From the NCBI GenBank assembly GCA_037447655.1, contig JBBHKE010002390.1, positions 17,831-81,830 of the forward strand: 64,000 bases of DNA, in the 5' to 3' direction. Below are positions 48,141-60,979 of this stretch, in pieces. How positions within the stretch are numbered: the stretch's first letter is position 1; every line of letters starts with the position of its first letter. A program made the position numbers and the translations under genes. The notes below the pieces were generated by a model, which saw only the letters and a program-made list of their open reading frames with translations, made no database searches and was not told where the DNA came from. The DNA is from Zygnema cylindricum (lineage: Eukaryota > Streptophyta > Zygnematophyceae > Zygnematales > Zygnemataceae).

Positions 48141-51100
48141 ATGGCTTCCAGGAGAGGTTCCAGAGAACTTTCCACCCGCCAAAATGAAACATACTCTAGA
48201 AGAGATCTGCATAACCTTTCCTTCACAGATGATGAAAGCTCTAGGACAACGAGTAAGTCCAAAACTAAAGAGAAAAAGACAAAAAAGAAGTCTGAGGTGG
48301 TCGATTTGAGAGCTACACCTAGGGAGACGTTTCCAACTGAGGTTTCTCAGTTGAACCAATCAAACAGCGCCACGTCATCATCATTCAAAGAAGCTCGAGA
48401 AGTTTCTACTTTGAACGAAATGTTTGGCTCCAGTTTTTCTTCAAACTGTATTCTTTCAGTGAGACAAATCATTCAAACTTTATATCTCCCTTATGCATTT
48501 TTCCTTCAAAAATGTAACGTCACGATTTTGCTTTGCTGTTTCTCTAACTTTTTCTGCAATTCTCTGTCTAAGCTGTGTTTTCCTTAGCTCTCATTTCTCA
48601 ACTGCTTCTTTTTTTTTTTGTCGTACAAACAAAAGTATGACGGTTTCATCTTCTGTATTTTTTCCTTTCCGTACAAAAACGGAACAATAGGTGTTTTCTT
48701 AAATTTAGCTTGACAATACTCTTAACGAGTTTTTCTGTATCCACGATCATTAACAGTGTGGATCGTGTGTGAAAATTTCGGTGCATATTTCACGTTAAGA
48801 AATAACGTGGCTCGTGTGTGCACCAATTTTTCTTTAGGCCGTCGAAATTTTTAATGTACAAGTAATAGTTAATATTTATTGAACTAGTAATCCAAGAAAG
48901 AATGTGAACTGCAAAAGCCCACAAAGGTCCTCATGTTGCGTACTTTTGAAGTGGTTCGCACCATATTATTTTCCCATCCATATTACTAGTTTGTCCAGAC
49001 TAATTACGGTGTGGGCTATTATTAAGCATTAACCGGCGTAGTGTATTGTCGTCCACAAACTTTTTGGTGATTGCAGTCCAGATTAACCTCAGGCGAGAAG
49101 AAAAAACCAGTATCTGCAATAAGTACAGTATAAATTATTTACAGATCATGGCTGGAATCTGTTGGTCTTGGTTTTAAATTCTGGGTGTTCCATTTTTTTT
49201 TAATCGTTATACGATTCTAACGCTAGAGTAACAAAATTATTAAAAGGAGGACTCTTTTGGTTTGGTTATTTCTAATTTTAGGTGAATGGCTTGAACATTT
49301 TCTGACCACTTATATAATCAGTATCAAGAATGTAATAATCAATGGCATCGATGCTCTTTGATGATCAAAGGCCAAAAGAACCGCCATTGAACTACTGCCA
49401 TTAACCCTAATAACGATTCATGGTGTATCGTATGTATATTGTTTTGGACTCTAATTTCCACCAGGGAGAATATACCATATTGTTACACTAATGGTGGTGG
49501 CTTCTTCTGTTTTCATTATGCTTTTAGGTGTACAGAGAGGCTAATTCTTCCTTCGATTTGGCAGTGGAGATGCTTTTATCTCTGCCACAACCGACACAAA
49601 GTTCATCTTCGTCATGTCGCGAGGATGGGGCAGTTGATCACTGGAGCCAAATCCCAGAAATGTTGAAACTTATAATTATTGAGAAAGTCTCCCCTAGAGA
49701 TCGGGCGAGAATGGCATGTGTAAGTATGTACAGCACCGTCAATGCATACATTTTGAGAAACCATTTGAAGGTTTGGTCAAATGATAAATTTCATAGTTGA
49801 CTCACCTCCTTAGAATGCATTCCGGGAGTTTTGCAATTTGTAAAAACCAGATGTTGAGCACAAATTCAGATAGTTAGAAGGACTTTTTTAAAAATTCTTG
49901 CATCGTGAAAAAGCTGAAATTGATAAGTATTATTCATAAAACCTGAACGTGAATGTTAGTCACTTATAAACATGATGTGAGATGACTTTTATTCGAATAG
50001 TGGCAAAGTCTAGACAGTTTATCGCAGAATACATATAAGAGCTGTTTTTGCCCACAGTACTTTATTTGCTTGAAAGATTGTCCCAAAAGATGGTTGGGTA
50101 GAATCACTCTTCCTTGTTGTCCCATTATCTTCTTTCCATCACAATGTGTTAAACTCATTGTTTTTCATATCTTCCACTCCTTGGTTTATTCAATTAAATA
50201 TCAGACTAATTATCGGAAGTTTAATTTTGTTTCGTTTCCAAAATTTGAATAAACTTTCTCTTATTCTCAATGTCCTCTATTTTGTTCATCTCTTTTTTGC
50301 TTGCTTGAGTAAGCAAGCCTAATTTTGTATAATTTACACTTGGCGAGAAATTCAAGTTCCTTAGCTTGTTAAAAAAAAACAGTTTTTAGTTTTATTGAAG
50401 TTGCCTTGATGTTTTGTTGCAAGGCGAAGATTGTTTAGCTATAATTATAATTTTGGCTATAAAACAGTCATTCAATGATCAGTAATTTTAAAACTCTATT
50501 TCATTATAGGAAAACATTATATAAAATTTATTATTTCTAAACAATTCAATATTTATTGGAAGATGATTTGCTTCAAAGAAATTCTTCCGTGGTGTAATTT
50601 AATTTCTAAACAAGATTTACATGTGTTTCATTGAAACCAAGAAAAGTCTTGTATCTTGTAAAATAATAATTTACAATCAGAACCTCTCCACCATGTTTTA
50701 ACCAAAACCATTCACATTTCACTGTCCTCATGAGTTTTCTAAGTGCATAATTTTTTTATTATGATTGAAGAGATATCAAACGGTAACGAACATGCTTATT
50801 CTTCGATAATTACTGTGGTAAAATGCGTTTTCTTTAATAGTTACTTTGAACCCCACTATTTTATATGTAGATCTTAACAAAAAGAAGGGCCACCTATATT
50901 ACTACTTATGATAATGATAGGTATATTCCACCTCCTCTCTTTCTCGTCTCTTTCTCGTCTCTTTCATTGGCCAATCCTGACAGATCTTCTCCCAGCAAAA
51001 GATAACCTAGGCTCCCAAAAGGAATCTCTATTTGAGTAGACTGTTTGGAGTAGAAGGAGCTCTTTATTTTGACTACCCGGGCTTTCTTATTCTTAAAAGC

Positions 51101-53424
51101 CTTTTTTTTTTTTTTGCAGGTTTGTAAGGCTCTTTCCGTATTAATTGAAGAAATGCGAGATAGTGTGAGGCTTCTCATATTGCCGCGAGGTTTATCTGAT
51201 TCCCACATGGCCGCCATGGTGAGAAGAGATTTCCGGTCCTCATTATAGTTTAACTCTCAATAAGAGTTTTAATAACAGTTTTCTTGATGAATTTTACGAT
51301 GTTGTGTAAGGGTAAAAATATTTATTTGACGAGAAAATTACACCTCTCATGGCCATTAGAGTTACACCTTGAATCGCTATTAGTGTTAATGTTTTTTTTG
51401 TCTCTTAAAACATTTTTTCTCCGTACACACATGTCCGGTTTTGGATCTGACGGTTGCGATTGAAAGGTAACATTCTTAGCTTGGCGGTCTCAAATTGAAA
51501 ATCGGACAGGTGTGGTACGCAGAAAAGATGTTTTAAGTGGCGGAAAAAACATTAACACTAATAGCGATACACGGTGTAGTGAACTATACGGCCCATGGTT
51601 ATTAGAGTTAGTAACATTAGTTTGCTCGCGACTTTTTTTGGGCGAACAATATTTAAGGTAGTGGACAAAATTCTGCCACGTCACCTTGCTCTAAATCAGC
51701 ACTATATACATATTTTAATTTTGCATTAACACTAATAAATCCTTAACGCTAATAACGATGGGCAGTGTACTACCGTTAATGCTATATTTGAAATTAAATA
51801 CGCTTATTAAAACACTTATTTATGTTGTTCCACGTGGCACATTATGTGCCACTTATTTTTTTTGTGTTATTGACACTAATGAATGATTTTGGGTCAAAAT
51901 AATTTCTTGAATTAGAGTGAATCAACTCTTATAATGGTGGGACCAGTGTTTAGAGTGTTTTGTTTACAAAGAAATTATTAGCGTTTATATTAGAGTTATT
52001 AATTCTATTTCAGTTCGGAATGACGTTGCTGGTTCTGAACCGTTTAAAGAATTGGTGTTAAGAAAAGAAAAATTATTGCTATTAACACTATTTTAGGTTT
52101 TAGAAATAAATTTAGGGGCACTAGTGTCATTGACGATTATAATGACACATGGTATAGCTTTTGGAATTTGAGAAATGTTTTTCAGGCATTTGAGAAATAT
52201 CTTTTGTGGGATAAATAGATTGACTAATTTTTTTTGAAGAAAAACCTCGTAAATAGATGAGGCTTGAATAATTGGAGGATAAAATATCGTTTGGAATAAA
52301 AAGGTTTAAATTGACTGAAGGAAATTGGAAAAGGGGAGGGCTTTTTTTTTGTTCCAGGTTGGTGCACACAAGAAACTGCAACGACTAAGTTTTAGACACT
52401 ATGGTAAGAAACATGTTATTTCTACTTCCTTACTTTTTTTCAACTTTTTTTCTCCAGCTTTTGCTTAGTATATTATATTGTTATTGATGTTTTTCACAAG
52501 TTTTAAACTATTCCGGCCTCAATTCGGGTTTTGTTTTAGACACAAATTCTTAAGCTGAAATAAATAAATAAATTATTGTTATTACAAAAAACTGCGGAAG
52601 CGATAATTGTTGAATTGTTGTTCGATTTTTTGGAAATAATATGAATTGGGAATACAAACTGGTTCTTTGTGTTTTATGTTTTGTCTCTCATTCACTTTTT
52701 CAAATCCAGTGGGATGGAACTCAAAGAGTATGTGATTGTTTTGCAAATGGCGATACATTTTACTCTCTTTCAATTTAAAAACCTTTAAATTTCTTCGGTA
52801 TATATATAGTTTGTTTTCTCCTTCAATTGAAAACCTTTGGATCTCATTTTGGTATATATAGTTTATTCACTCTTTCAACTAATAACTTTTTAGCTCTCGT
52901 TTTGGTACAATATTTTCTCTTTTAATCAGAAACCTTTAAATTTATTAATTTGGTATACATAGTTGGTTCTCTCTTTCAATTTCTAATATAAACCTTTAAT
53001 TGTAACCTCTAACTTCTATTTTTATTATAATACCTCTAGTTGTTTTTTCGTGGTTATCGCTGCAGGAAAAAGTTCGACAAATTTTGGTTTAATCCTTGAA
53101 GCAGCAGCAGGACTTTCTCGGTTTAGACCTTTTCGTTCATTTGATAATATAAAAAAAAACTCGAACGGAAACGATGTTCACAGGAATGTCGATTCGGGAT
53201 CGCCAAGATGTTCGGAAAGGGATGAGGATTTTTACACTCGAATAAGAGATTCTGGTTACCTGGAAGTTGATGAGTTTGGAAGGTGGAGATTAACTTCTGG
53301 GGTGATAATCTCTCGATCCCTATTGGCTGTCGATTTTCATGGGTGTGGTCATCTTCAAGATGTCGATGTGGCTTATCTATGTGCTTTACATGGAAAGGTA
53401 AGGTTTCTTTGCCGTTTTTTTTTT

Positions 53425-53495
<71 letters not shown>

Positions 53496-56400
53496 TCATA
53501 TATATGTACTGGGCAACTTCTATATATACTTTTGTACTAAATAACCATCGCTGAAATTATTTCCTCTCAAGAATCAGTTAACGTATACCATCCAATATAT
53601 CAGCCCCTCATTGTTGAAACTTCTTAAGCATTTGACACTTTTTGTGTTTTTTTTTTTTTTAATGCTTAGGTGGGTTATCGCTTATTGACCTTGGTTGCTT
53701 TTAGTTTCTTTATAATTTTTTGCTTCATATGGGAAAAAGATTCTGACAACAAAATTGTTATGCCATATTTGTTTTTTTCTATCATGTGAGCTCTTTTGGA
53801 CCAGTTGGAGGAAATTGATTTATCAGCTTGTGATGGAATTAGCGACGATACCCTTCACATTTTGGCTCAATATCGCCATTTTCCTTTCGATTTTGATCTA
53901 AAACTCGCTAATTTAAACTTGGAGGATAACTATTCGGTAGATGACGGTCGATTTGAACAGGATTCGGTTCCATCTTTGAAACAAAATATTATAGAAATCT
54001 CGGAAACCAATGCTTCTGTCTCAAGTCATAAAAATAAAAATGCGGAAAAATATGAAAAAAATGAAACTTTTGTTGAAAACGAGTGGCCAGAGCTTGTGGG
54101 TGAGTCTTTCTCAGGTCCAATTCCAGTGGCCGGTTTAACTGCAAAAACGGAATCACGGAAACGGTGGTCCTCTTTACTTGTAGCCGGAAATGAACGGAAC
54201 GGTGAGGGTTTTGTAGAGAGAACTGTTGGAGAAGACGGAGACATTGCTTTTGAGAAGATGGGGCAATTGAGATCCGAGACAGCGTTTTCTCCTTCTGGAA
54301 AAATTGATTCTCAAGTTGATATGTCAATTCCTTCTTGTTTTGTAGGAGAGAGCTCAAAATCTTACGACTTAGAACCTTTCGAGTCGAAATATTCAAAGGA
54401 TGACGGTAATGAGAATCTGAGATCTATCGAGGAGAGAAAAAGTCAATCTGGTTTTGAAGGAATGATGAGGGAAAGTAATGAATTTTTTTTTAACTTGGAG
54501 AGAGATGTAAGAATGGAATTGAATAATTCAAGAAAAAGATCTGACTTTCGAGGGGAACATTTAAATTTTGAAACTCGAAAAGAAACGGAAAATGTTCGAG
54601 AGGATTTATTAGCTGTCAGTTTTTTGGGATCTCCGTTAGATTCGATGAATCCCATTGAACAAAAAGATGGTGGAAAATATTCAGAAGGAAAGGATTTCGA
54701 AAACGAGAATGAAAAATATCCTATAGAGAACAAGCTGGTTATCGATGAGAGACAGCTTATCTCTAGTTCAATACTTAATAACGAGAGAGGAATATCAGAA
54801 AAGACGACGACCATTGTTAATGATTGGGAGAATGTTGATTATTCTGAAGAATCTACCCAATTTAGCGAAGAAGATACTGCTGAAAATTTTGATTCTTTGG
54901 AGGAAAACGATAACAACTTATCGGCAAATTTTCCTTCTCGTAAAGGGAAGTCTAGTCAATTGGGGATATATAAATGGAAAACCTCTTTTCTAGTTTCCGA
55001 ACATTCTGAGGAAAAGGAGGAAAAGTTGGGAAATTTGGGAATTAAGGTCATCAACTTAAGTGGATGTTCAAATATCCACGATGGAGGAGTCCAGGTCTGT
55101 GAGAATGTTTGAGTTTCTTTTCTTTTCTTTTTTCTTTACTTTTCTTTTCTTTTTTCTCTAATTTTTTCAATGTTTTGCTGTTAGTTCATGGAACCATAAC
55201 CCTAAGGGACTCCTAAATCTAAATTGTGTATTAGCATTGATTTTGATGTGGTTTTACTCTCGAAGTAGTTTTTCTTTGTTAAAAATGAATTACCGATAAT
55301 TAAGGCTCTTACTTTTCAATTTTTATGTTCCGATGAAAAATCTGACAATTATGTATCGAGGAAAATAAGTTTGAGATTTTGGAAAACTATCAACACTAAT
55401 TGTGTTGGTTTTTCTTGTCAGCTTGTCAATCTTTTATTTTTAATATATGGTTAGTACATGTTCTCATTTATTAACAAAGAAGTGTTATACATATTAAATA
55501 TTCAAATATTGTTTGTTTTAACTCCGGTTTTCATTGTCGATGCACGAGTCAATGCAAAAATTTTAATTTATTTTGTCAAGGAAATTATAACTAGAGTTTT
55601 CAAACGTATTATGGAAAGAAAGTGCAACTCTATCTAATACAAATTCGGGAATGAGATCCACAAGTCTATTTAATACCGAATGTTTCTATATTTTGACATG
55701 ATATATTTTTATTTTGTGACATTTCTCGAATACAAAAACTTTTACAGACATGGAAACTTTCCATATTATCAATGTTTCCTGAATAGAAACAATCTTCAAA
55801 TAAAATCGCGAGATGGGATTTTTCATATTGTCGGTGTCTCTCGAATACAAACAATGTTTAATTAGAGTTTTGACATGGGATTTTTATTTATTTTTTGTTT
55901 CTTTTTTGTTTTTTTGTTCTTTTTCTTTAGAAACTTTTCCATGGACCGGTGGAAATTCTCAACATTTCACGATGCAGTTCTCTTTCCGATCATTTTCTTC
56001 GACTTTCGGGAAATTCTCGGTTACGACAATTAATTGCAAATGATTTGACCGGACTTACAAAAGTCACACTATTACTGGGAACGTCTTTTTTGGAGGAAGT
56101 TTCTTTTAATTCGTGCTCTCATGTAAAAGTTTGACCTCAAATTGCTAAAATATCATTAAGGAAAAGACTACAAATTTGGTTAAGAAAGCAAATTTGGCTA
56201 CAAATAACTAAAACATCATTATGGAAAAGAATCAGAATTTCGTCAAGGAAGCAGTTTTGACCCCAATTGCCGAAAAATCATTTCAGAAAGAAGACTCATA
56301 ATTTAGTTAAGAAGGCAGTTGGGATTTCTTGTAAACCTATTTCAACACTTTTTTATCTCTGTTTCAACATTATTTTTTCTCTATTCAACATTTTCCTATC

Positions 56401-59305
56401 TCTATTTCAACATGATTTTATCTCTATTTCAGCATTTTCTTATCTCTCTTTCTTCTCAAAGAGTGTCCCAGGCGAATGGAAAACAGTAAATTGATTCAAT
56501 TTTTTAAAATGATTCAATGTTTTTGAGGGAATGGATTTTGTTGAGCTCAATTATGTTTGAGTTTATAAGTTGAAGATGGTGAAAGTATTAAATCAATCAT
56601 AAAAGGTTAATTTTATTTTTATCGAGGAGATCACAAATACAACATATTTTGACAATACGTTGACTCATTTTTTAAGTTAAACTTAAATTAAACGATTTCT
56701 CTTGTAGTTTTTCCCTTACGATTTAACGCATCTTTTGTCTCCACATTATCCTTAGCTAGTTTTTCAACTTTCTTCCTTCCTTCTTTTTTTCCTTCTTCTT
56801 TCAATTTTTTTTTTGCTCTCTTATCCTTTTTTCTCTTCTTCCCTTTTTTTTCTTCTTCCTTTTTTCTTCTTCTTCCTTCCTTTTCCTCTTCCTTTCTTCT
56901 CCTCTTTGCAGTTGACTTCGGTTACCTTACATTCTCGAAACCTTCTTTCCCTTAACCTCTCTCGATGTTCCGGACTCACTATCCTCCGGTTACGATGTCC
57001 TCAACTTTCTTCTCTCAATCTTTCCCATTGCAATTCCTTAAAATCTCCCGAGTTATTATGCCTTCCGAGTCTTCGACACTTAAATTGTTTCCTTTGTACT
57101 TCCTTGCAACAAACAGTTTTTAATTCCTTGGAAAAATGGAACACTTTGGAGGATGTCAATTTAACCGGGTGCTTGGGATTGGAAAACTTGGACTTGCAAT
57201 CACCGAATTTGAAGAAATTTTAAGTCAGTGGATGTCCGGAATTACCAAGGTATTTGGTCTCGATTTCCTGGTTTTTTGTTTTTCCTGAAGAAATGGGTTT
57301 TTTATATATATTTATATATATATGGAGAGAGAGAGAGGGAGGGAGGGAGGGAGGGGGGGAGGGGGAGGGGGAGGGGGAGAAAATTTTGTCGATCGAAAGG
57401 TTGAAAGTTTAGTTGCGTAATTGTGAGTCAAGATCCTTTTTTTTTTCCATAAATGGTAGCTAGTTGTTTACGAAATTTTAGAGGAAATCGTAAAGGCTAC
57501 AGCAATCCTCGCTATTAATAAAGTAAAAAATGTTCTTAGAAACGATGAAATAAAAAGCGGTATTACTAAAATAGTTACTGATATCGAGTTCACACTAAAA
57601 TCGGTAATACTAGAAGAGTTATCAGTATTAAGCTGAAATTACAAGCAACAACACTCAACTGGACTAAATTAGTGTGGACCACTTGAATAAAAACAAATGG
57701 AAGTAGACCTTAAAAGAAAAATTTGACAGACAGCATTTTAGTTTTTCCTCCTTTCTTCCCTATTTTTCCTTACTTCTTTTATTCCTTACCTTTTCCTTCT
57801 TTTTCTTCCTTTACTTTTGTTGATTTTTCTTCCCTTTTCTTCCTTTGTTTTTTTACTCTCTCTTTTGTCTTCTTGTTTTCTCGAATCCCAGACTGGTTCT
57901 CCCTTCCCCCCATCTTGGATTTGGACCAAAGTTAATGCCTTTTTTTTTGTTCCTTACATTTTCTTCGTTTTTTTTCTTACTATTTTTTCCTTTTTCTTCC
58001 TTTTATTTTCTTCCTTTCGATTCCTTCCTTGTGTTCTTTTCCTCCTTTTTTTTTTTTTTACTGTTTTTCCCTTTTTCTTCCTTCTGTTCTTTTCCTCTTT
58101 TTTTTTTTTTACTGTTTTTCCCTTTTTCTTCCTTCTGTTTCATTTTTTTTTCTTCTTTTGTATTTTTTTTTCCCGAATCCCAGACTGGCTCTCCTTTCCC
58201 CCCATTCGGTTAATTTGGACTACAGTCTCTCCCACTTTTTTCTTCCTTTCGTTTTTTTCTTTTCGTCTTTTTTCCTCCATTTTTCTGTTTTTTTCCTTTT
58301 TCTTCCTCCTGTCTTCTTTTTTCATTTTCTTCTGTTGTTTTTTTTCTCGAATCCCAGACTGGTTCTCCCTTCTCCCCATCTGGTGGATTTGGACCACGGT
58401 CTCTCCCTCTTTCTTCTTCCTTTCGTTTTTATTCTTCTTTTTTTTTCCTTTTTCTTCTTTCGGTTTTCTTATTTTTTTTCTTTTGTTGATTTTTTTCCGA
58501 ATCCCAGACTGGTTCTCCGGTCCCCCCATTTGGAGTTTTTAGACTGTAGTGGGAACCGGAATCTTAACGAGATTCGACTCCAATCAATTTTTTTGAGACG
58601 ATTTTTTCTCACAAACTGTTCTTCTTTGGACACATTGGTATATCTCCCTTTTCGTTTTTTTTCCTTTGTTCCCTTTCTTACTGTTTTCTTTCTCGTCCTT
58701 TTCACTTTTTTCTTTCCCGTCTTCCTTCCTTTCCTTCTTTCCTTTCATCCTTCCCTTCCTTCTCATTCTTCATCTTTACTATCGTTCTTGTTCTCGTTCT
58801 TCCCTTCATTCTTTCCTTCTTCATTTCCGCCTCCATTCTCCGCATTCTTCCCTCCCTTCTTTTTTTCCTTTTTTTCGACGTTTTAAGAAATCTTTCTTTT
58901 TACCCTCCATATGTCTCTTCTGCATATTATTTTCTCTCTCCCCTCTCCTTTTACTTTTTGATTTTTTTCCCAACCTTGTAAAGCGTCAAAGACTTAGGTT
59001 AAAATAATGGTTATAAACATAACGCATTATAAAAAAACGGAGGCAAAAAGAAGGGAAAAAAAGGAAGTAAAAGGGAGGCATTATAAACATATAAAGCATT
59101 ATAGAAAAAAAAACGGAGGGAGGATATGAATTGTTTTTGACTTGTTCTTGGTCTCTCTCAGGCTTTTCCCTTCAAGCGATTCCTCCAAGCTCGACTTGAA
59201 TCACAAAATCTACTCACTAAGTCCAATACTCAACTCGTAATCGGTTTAAACGGTTGTAATCTTCCCTCGGAACTAAAAAATCAATTGTTGAAATTGTTTT
59301 CTTGA
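48141..59305 (+). CDS. F-box/LRR protein, ten exons, one in-frame TAA
   Basis: Predicted substrate receptor of an SCF ubiquitin ligase, resembling plant F-box/LRR proteins of the FBL15 kind. Exons are 48141-48458, 49528-49719, 51120-51218, 52358-52403, 53066-53397, 53805-55094, 55931-56122, 56912-57249, 58508-58637 and 59162-59305. All junctions are GT-AG and in phase (3,081 bases, 1,027 codons with TGA). Residues 1-~140 are Ser/Lys-rich. The F-box lies at ~145-190 (WSQIPEMLKLIIIEKV, RARMACVCKALS). LRR units follow: LLAVDFHGCGHLQDVDVAYL, LEEIDLSACDGISDDTLHIL, IKVINLSGCSNIHDGG, VEILNISRCSSLSD, LRCPQLSSLNLSHCNSL. Exon 6 inserts ~390 residues rich in Glu, Ser and Asn between two LRR units. Codon 927 (57221-57223) is TAA inside an otherwise good LRR (NLKKF*VSGCPELPR), so the gene is truncated, mis-assembled or a young pseudogene. 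The start follows the CT tract. Confidence 0.85.
51365..51576. mobile_element. Palindromic MITE in F-box gene intron 3
   Basis: 212 bases with ends CACCTTGAATCGCTATTAG and CTAATAGCGATACACGGTG, flanked by TA on both sides. The arms share gttttaag...cggagaaaa-type blocks with 3980-4196. A further right end (aacgatgggcagtg) near 51769 suggests a second, decayed copy in the same intron. Confidence 0.8.
53425..53505. repeat. (TA)n(CA)n microsatellite in intron 5
   Basis: TA repeats followed by about 23 CA repeats and a short TA tail, 28 bases after the exon 5 donor. Confidence 0.95.
57337..57379 (+). repeat. G-rich tract with quadruplex potential, intron 8
   Basis: More than seven runs of three or more G separated by single A bases (gggagggagggagg, then repeated ggggga), on the coding strand 88 bases after the exon 8 donor. 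It fits the G3+N1-7 quadruplex pattern several times over. Confidence 0.9.
57880..58550 (+). repeat. Tandemly multiplied acceptor-plus-LRR-exon module
   Basis: The sequence cgaatcccag|actggttctcc, preceded by a long T/C tract, occurs four times (gaatcccag at 57883, 58175, 58349 and 58498). The last copy is the true start of exon 9 (LVLRSPHLEFLDCSG). The earlier three still translate as LRR-like starts: LVLPSPHLGF, LALLSPHSVNLDYSLS and LVLPSPHLVDLDHGLS. All keep the CAG acceptor and phase. None has an obvious donor matching that of exon 9, so they are decoy or relic exons in intron 8. Confidence 0.8.
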
Positions 59306-60979
59306 AACTTTTTACAAAAAAGTCAACAAAAGAAATCCACTTTTATCCTTCGAATGGCAACAAATGGCACAAGTACGGATCTAATCGACGTTCGAAAACA
59401 AAAAAAAAAGGTTTTTGTATGAAGTACTTTAACTAAGGTCTTCTCAAATCTTTTTATCGTTGTTTTTTATGCATTCCTCGGATATCTATTTTATACATTT
59501 TTTTGAGTCGTCGAATATTCTGGTTTTTGTCTCTTAAATCATGACACTTGAGTTCAATTTTGTTCCAGTTTTATTATTCTGTGACTTCCTCTCTTTTATA
59601 TGTCAGCTAAAATCTTTTTATCGGGATTTTGTACTGTTGCTAGTTGTTTTTCTTATTGATTTTCCTTCTTTCGTGATTTTGATCTTATCTTCTATTAAAA
59701 AAAAAGTTGTATCCTTCCTCTATTGCCAGTGGTAGAATAGAGAATCAATGATGTTGTCTTAGTTTTGGACTTTTAGTTTTCAAAATATTTCTTTAAATTG
59801 ACGGAACAATGAATAGTGTGGCTTAAATAATATATTTGGAAAGTGAAAAATGTATCGTTTTATGGCAAGAGCTTATCAGTTGAATGACATTCGACACTCT
59901 TTTATCTGTTGATAGTTGTGTTTCTGTAAATTTGATATTCTCAATTAAATCAACATATCGTATATTGATGTGATACAAAATATAATACTAAGCTGTGCTT
60001 CTCAATTAGTGTAATTGCGATAAAAAAAAAAGCATTTGACTTTGTCAAGACACGGATGTAGTATGTGGATATAGTATACACTATTTATTGCCTATATAAC
60101 CTGGTAAAAAAAAAAAATAGGCTATGTTTCTCGCTTCTATACTAACCAGAGCCTCTCATCGCCGAAACGACATTTTGATGTCCATCTTAAAATTACAAAT
60201 TTTGTTTCAACGTTGTTTGGTTATGTTTATACATTCAGTTGATTTGGTTTCGATGCTTTTTACCTATGCTTATTCTTTTAAGGGATTATACCACACATCC
60301 TACACGAGACTATATTCTGAATACGGAATCATACAGTCTACTGCAGTGCAGGGAGACATGACGGCTTGTAGTCCGCTCCTTAAATAGTGTTATTGTCGTC
60401 ATTCTGTGATTTGTGGTAAAAAAACTGTTGAATGGTATCACAATTCAGGGTAAAGGGATGTTGGGACTTGTTATTCACTCCCTTGAATAATGTCATTAAT
60501 ACCTTTGGTTAAACACATAATAGTGTTTGGTAATTTTAGGTCAAATAAACACGTGATCAAATTAGTGTTATTAAGTATTAAGCCTAAGAGCAATGCGCAT
60601 GCAGTTATCATCAAGAGAAATGTGTGGTCCATAGTAGAGGTCTTGAATAAAAGATATTGTGGTCCACACTATATAGCGGTGGGTCAATTTCGAAATGCGA
60701 AATAAGTGTGGCCTAAACTAATAAACATATAACTTCCATTTTATTACATAATGTGCGATGGAAAAACCATCAAAGTACAAAGGGGGTAAAAAAAAGAAAT
60801 AGAACATTTAAAGACTACAAGAGCCAACAGCTAGGAAAACAAAACAAAGCAAAACAAAACAAACAAATGAAGAAAAACAAAAGCAACTAGGCTAATCAGC
60901 AAGACTAAACGAAAAACCAAAGATGACTAGGCAAAAAAGGAAAAACCCACTCTATATGATGCCCCACAACCCCAGCCAA
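59306..60979. other. Intergenic between F-box gene and retroelement
   Basis: AT-rich. It should contain the F-box 3' untranslated region, since several aataaa/attaaa-like sites occur near 59694. Short MITE-like pieces (gtgttattaagtattaa near 60570) are present. 60720-60950 is A-rich and probably belongs to the 3' end of the minus-strand retroelement. No gene is supported. Confidence 0.45.

Noticed and set aside
53989-54814. Minus-strand frames opposite exon 6 of the F-box gene
   Set aside because: They are antisense shadows of the acidic exon, with no splice sites or homology.
57723-58886. Long Phe/Ser/Pro-rich frames
   Set aside because: They read through the pyrimidine-rich intron 8 and intron 9 of the F-box gene. 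Only the exon 9 part (58508-58637) is coding.
48141-59305. Use of a genetic code with TAA/TAG as glutamine
   Set aside because: It was considered because of the in-frame TAA at 57221. The other ~2,100 modelled codons have no TAA or TAG as sense, and TAG ends the transglycosylase gene at the expected place.
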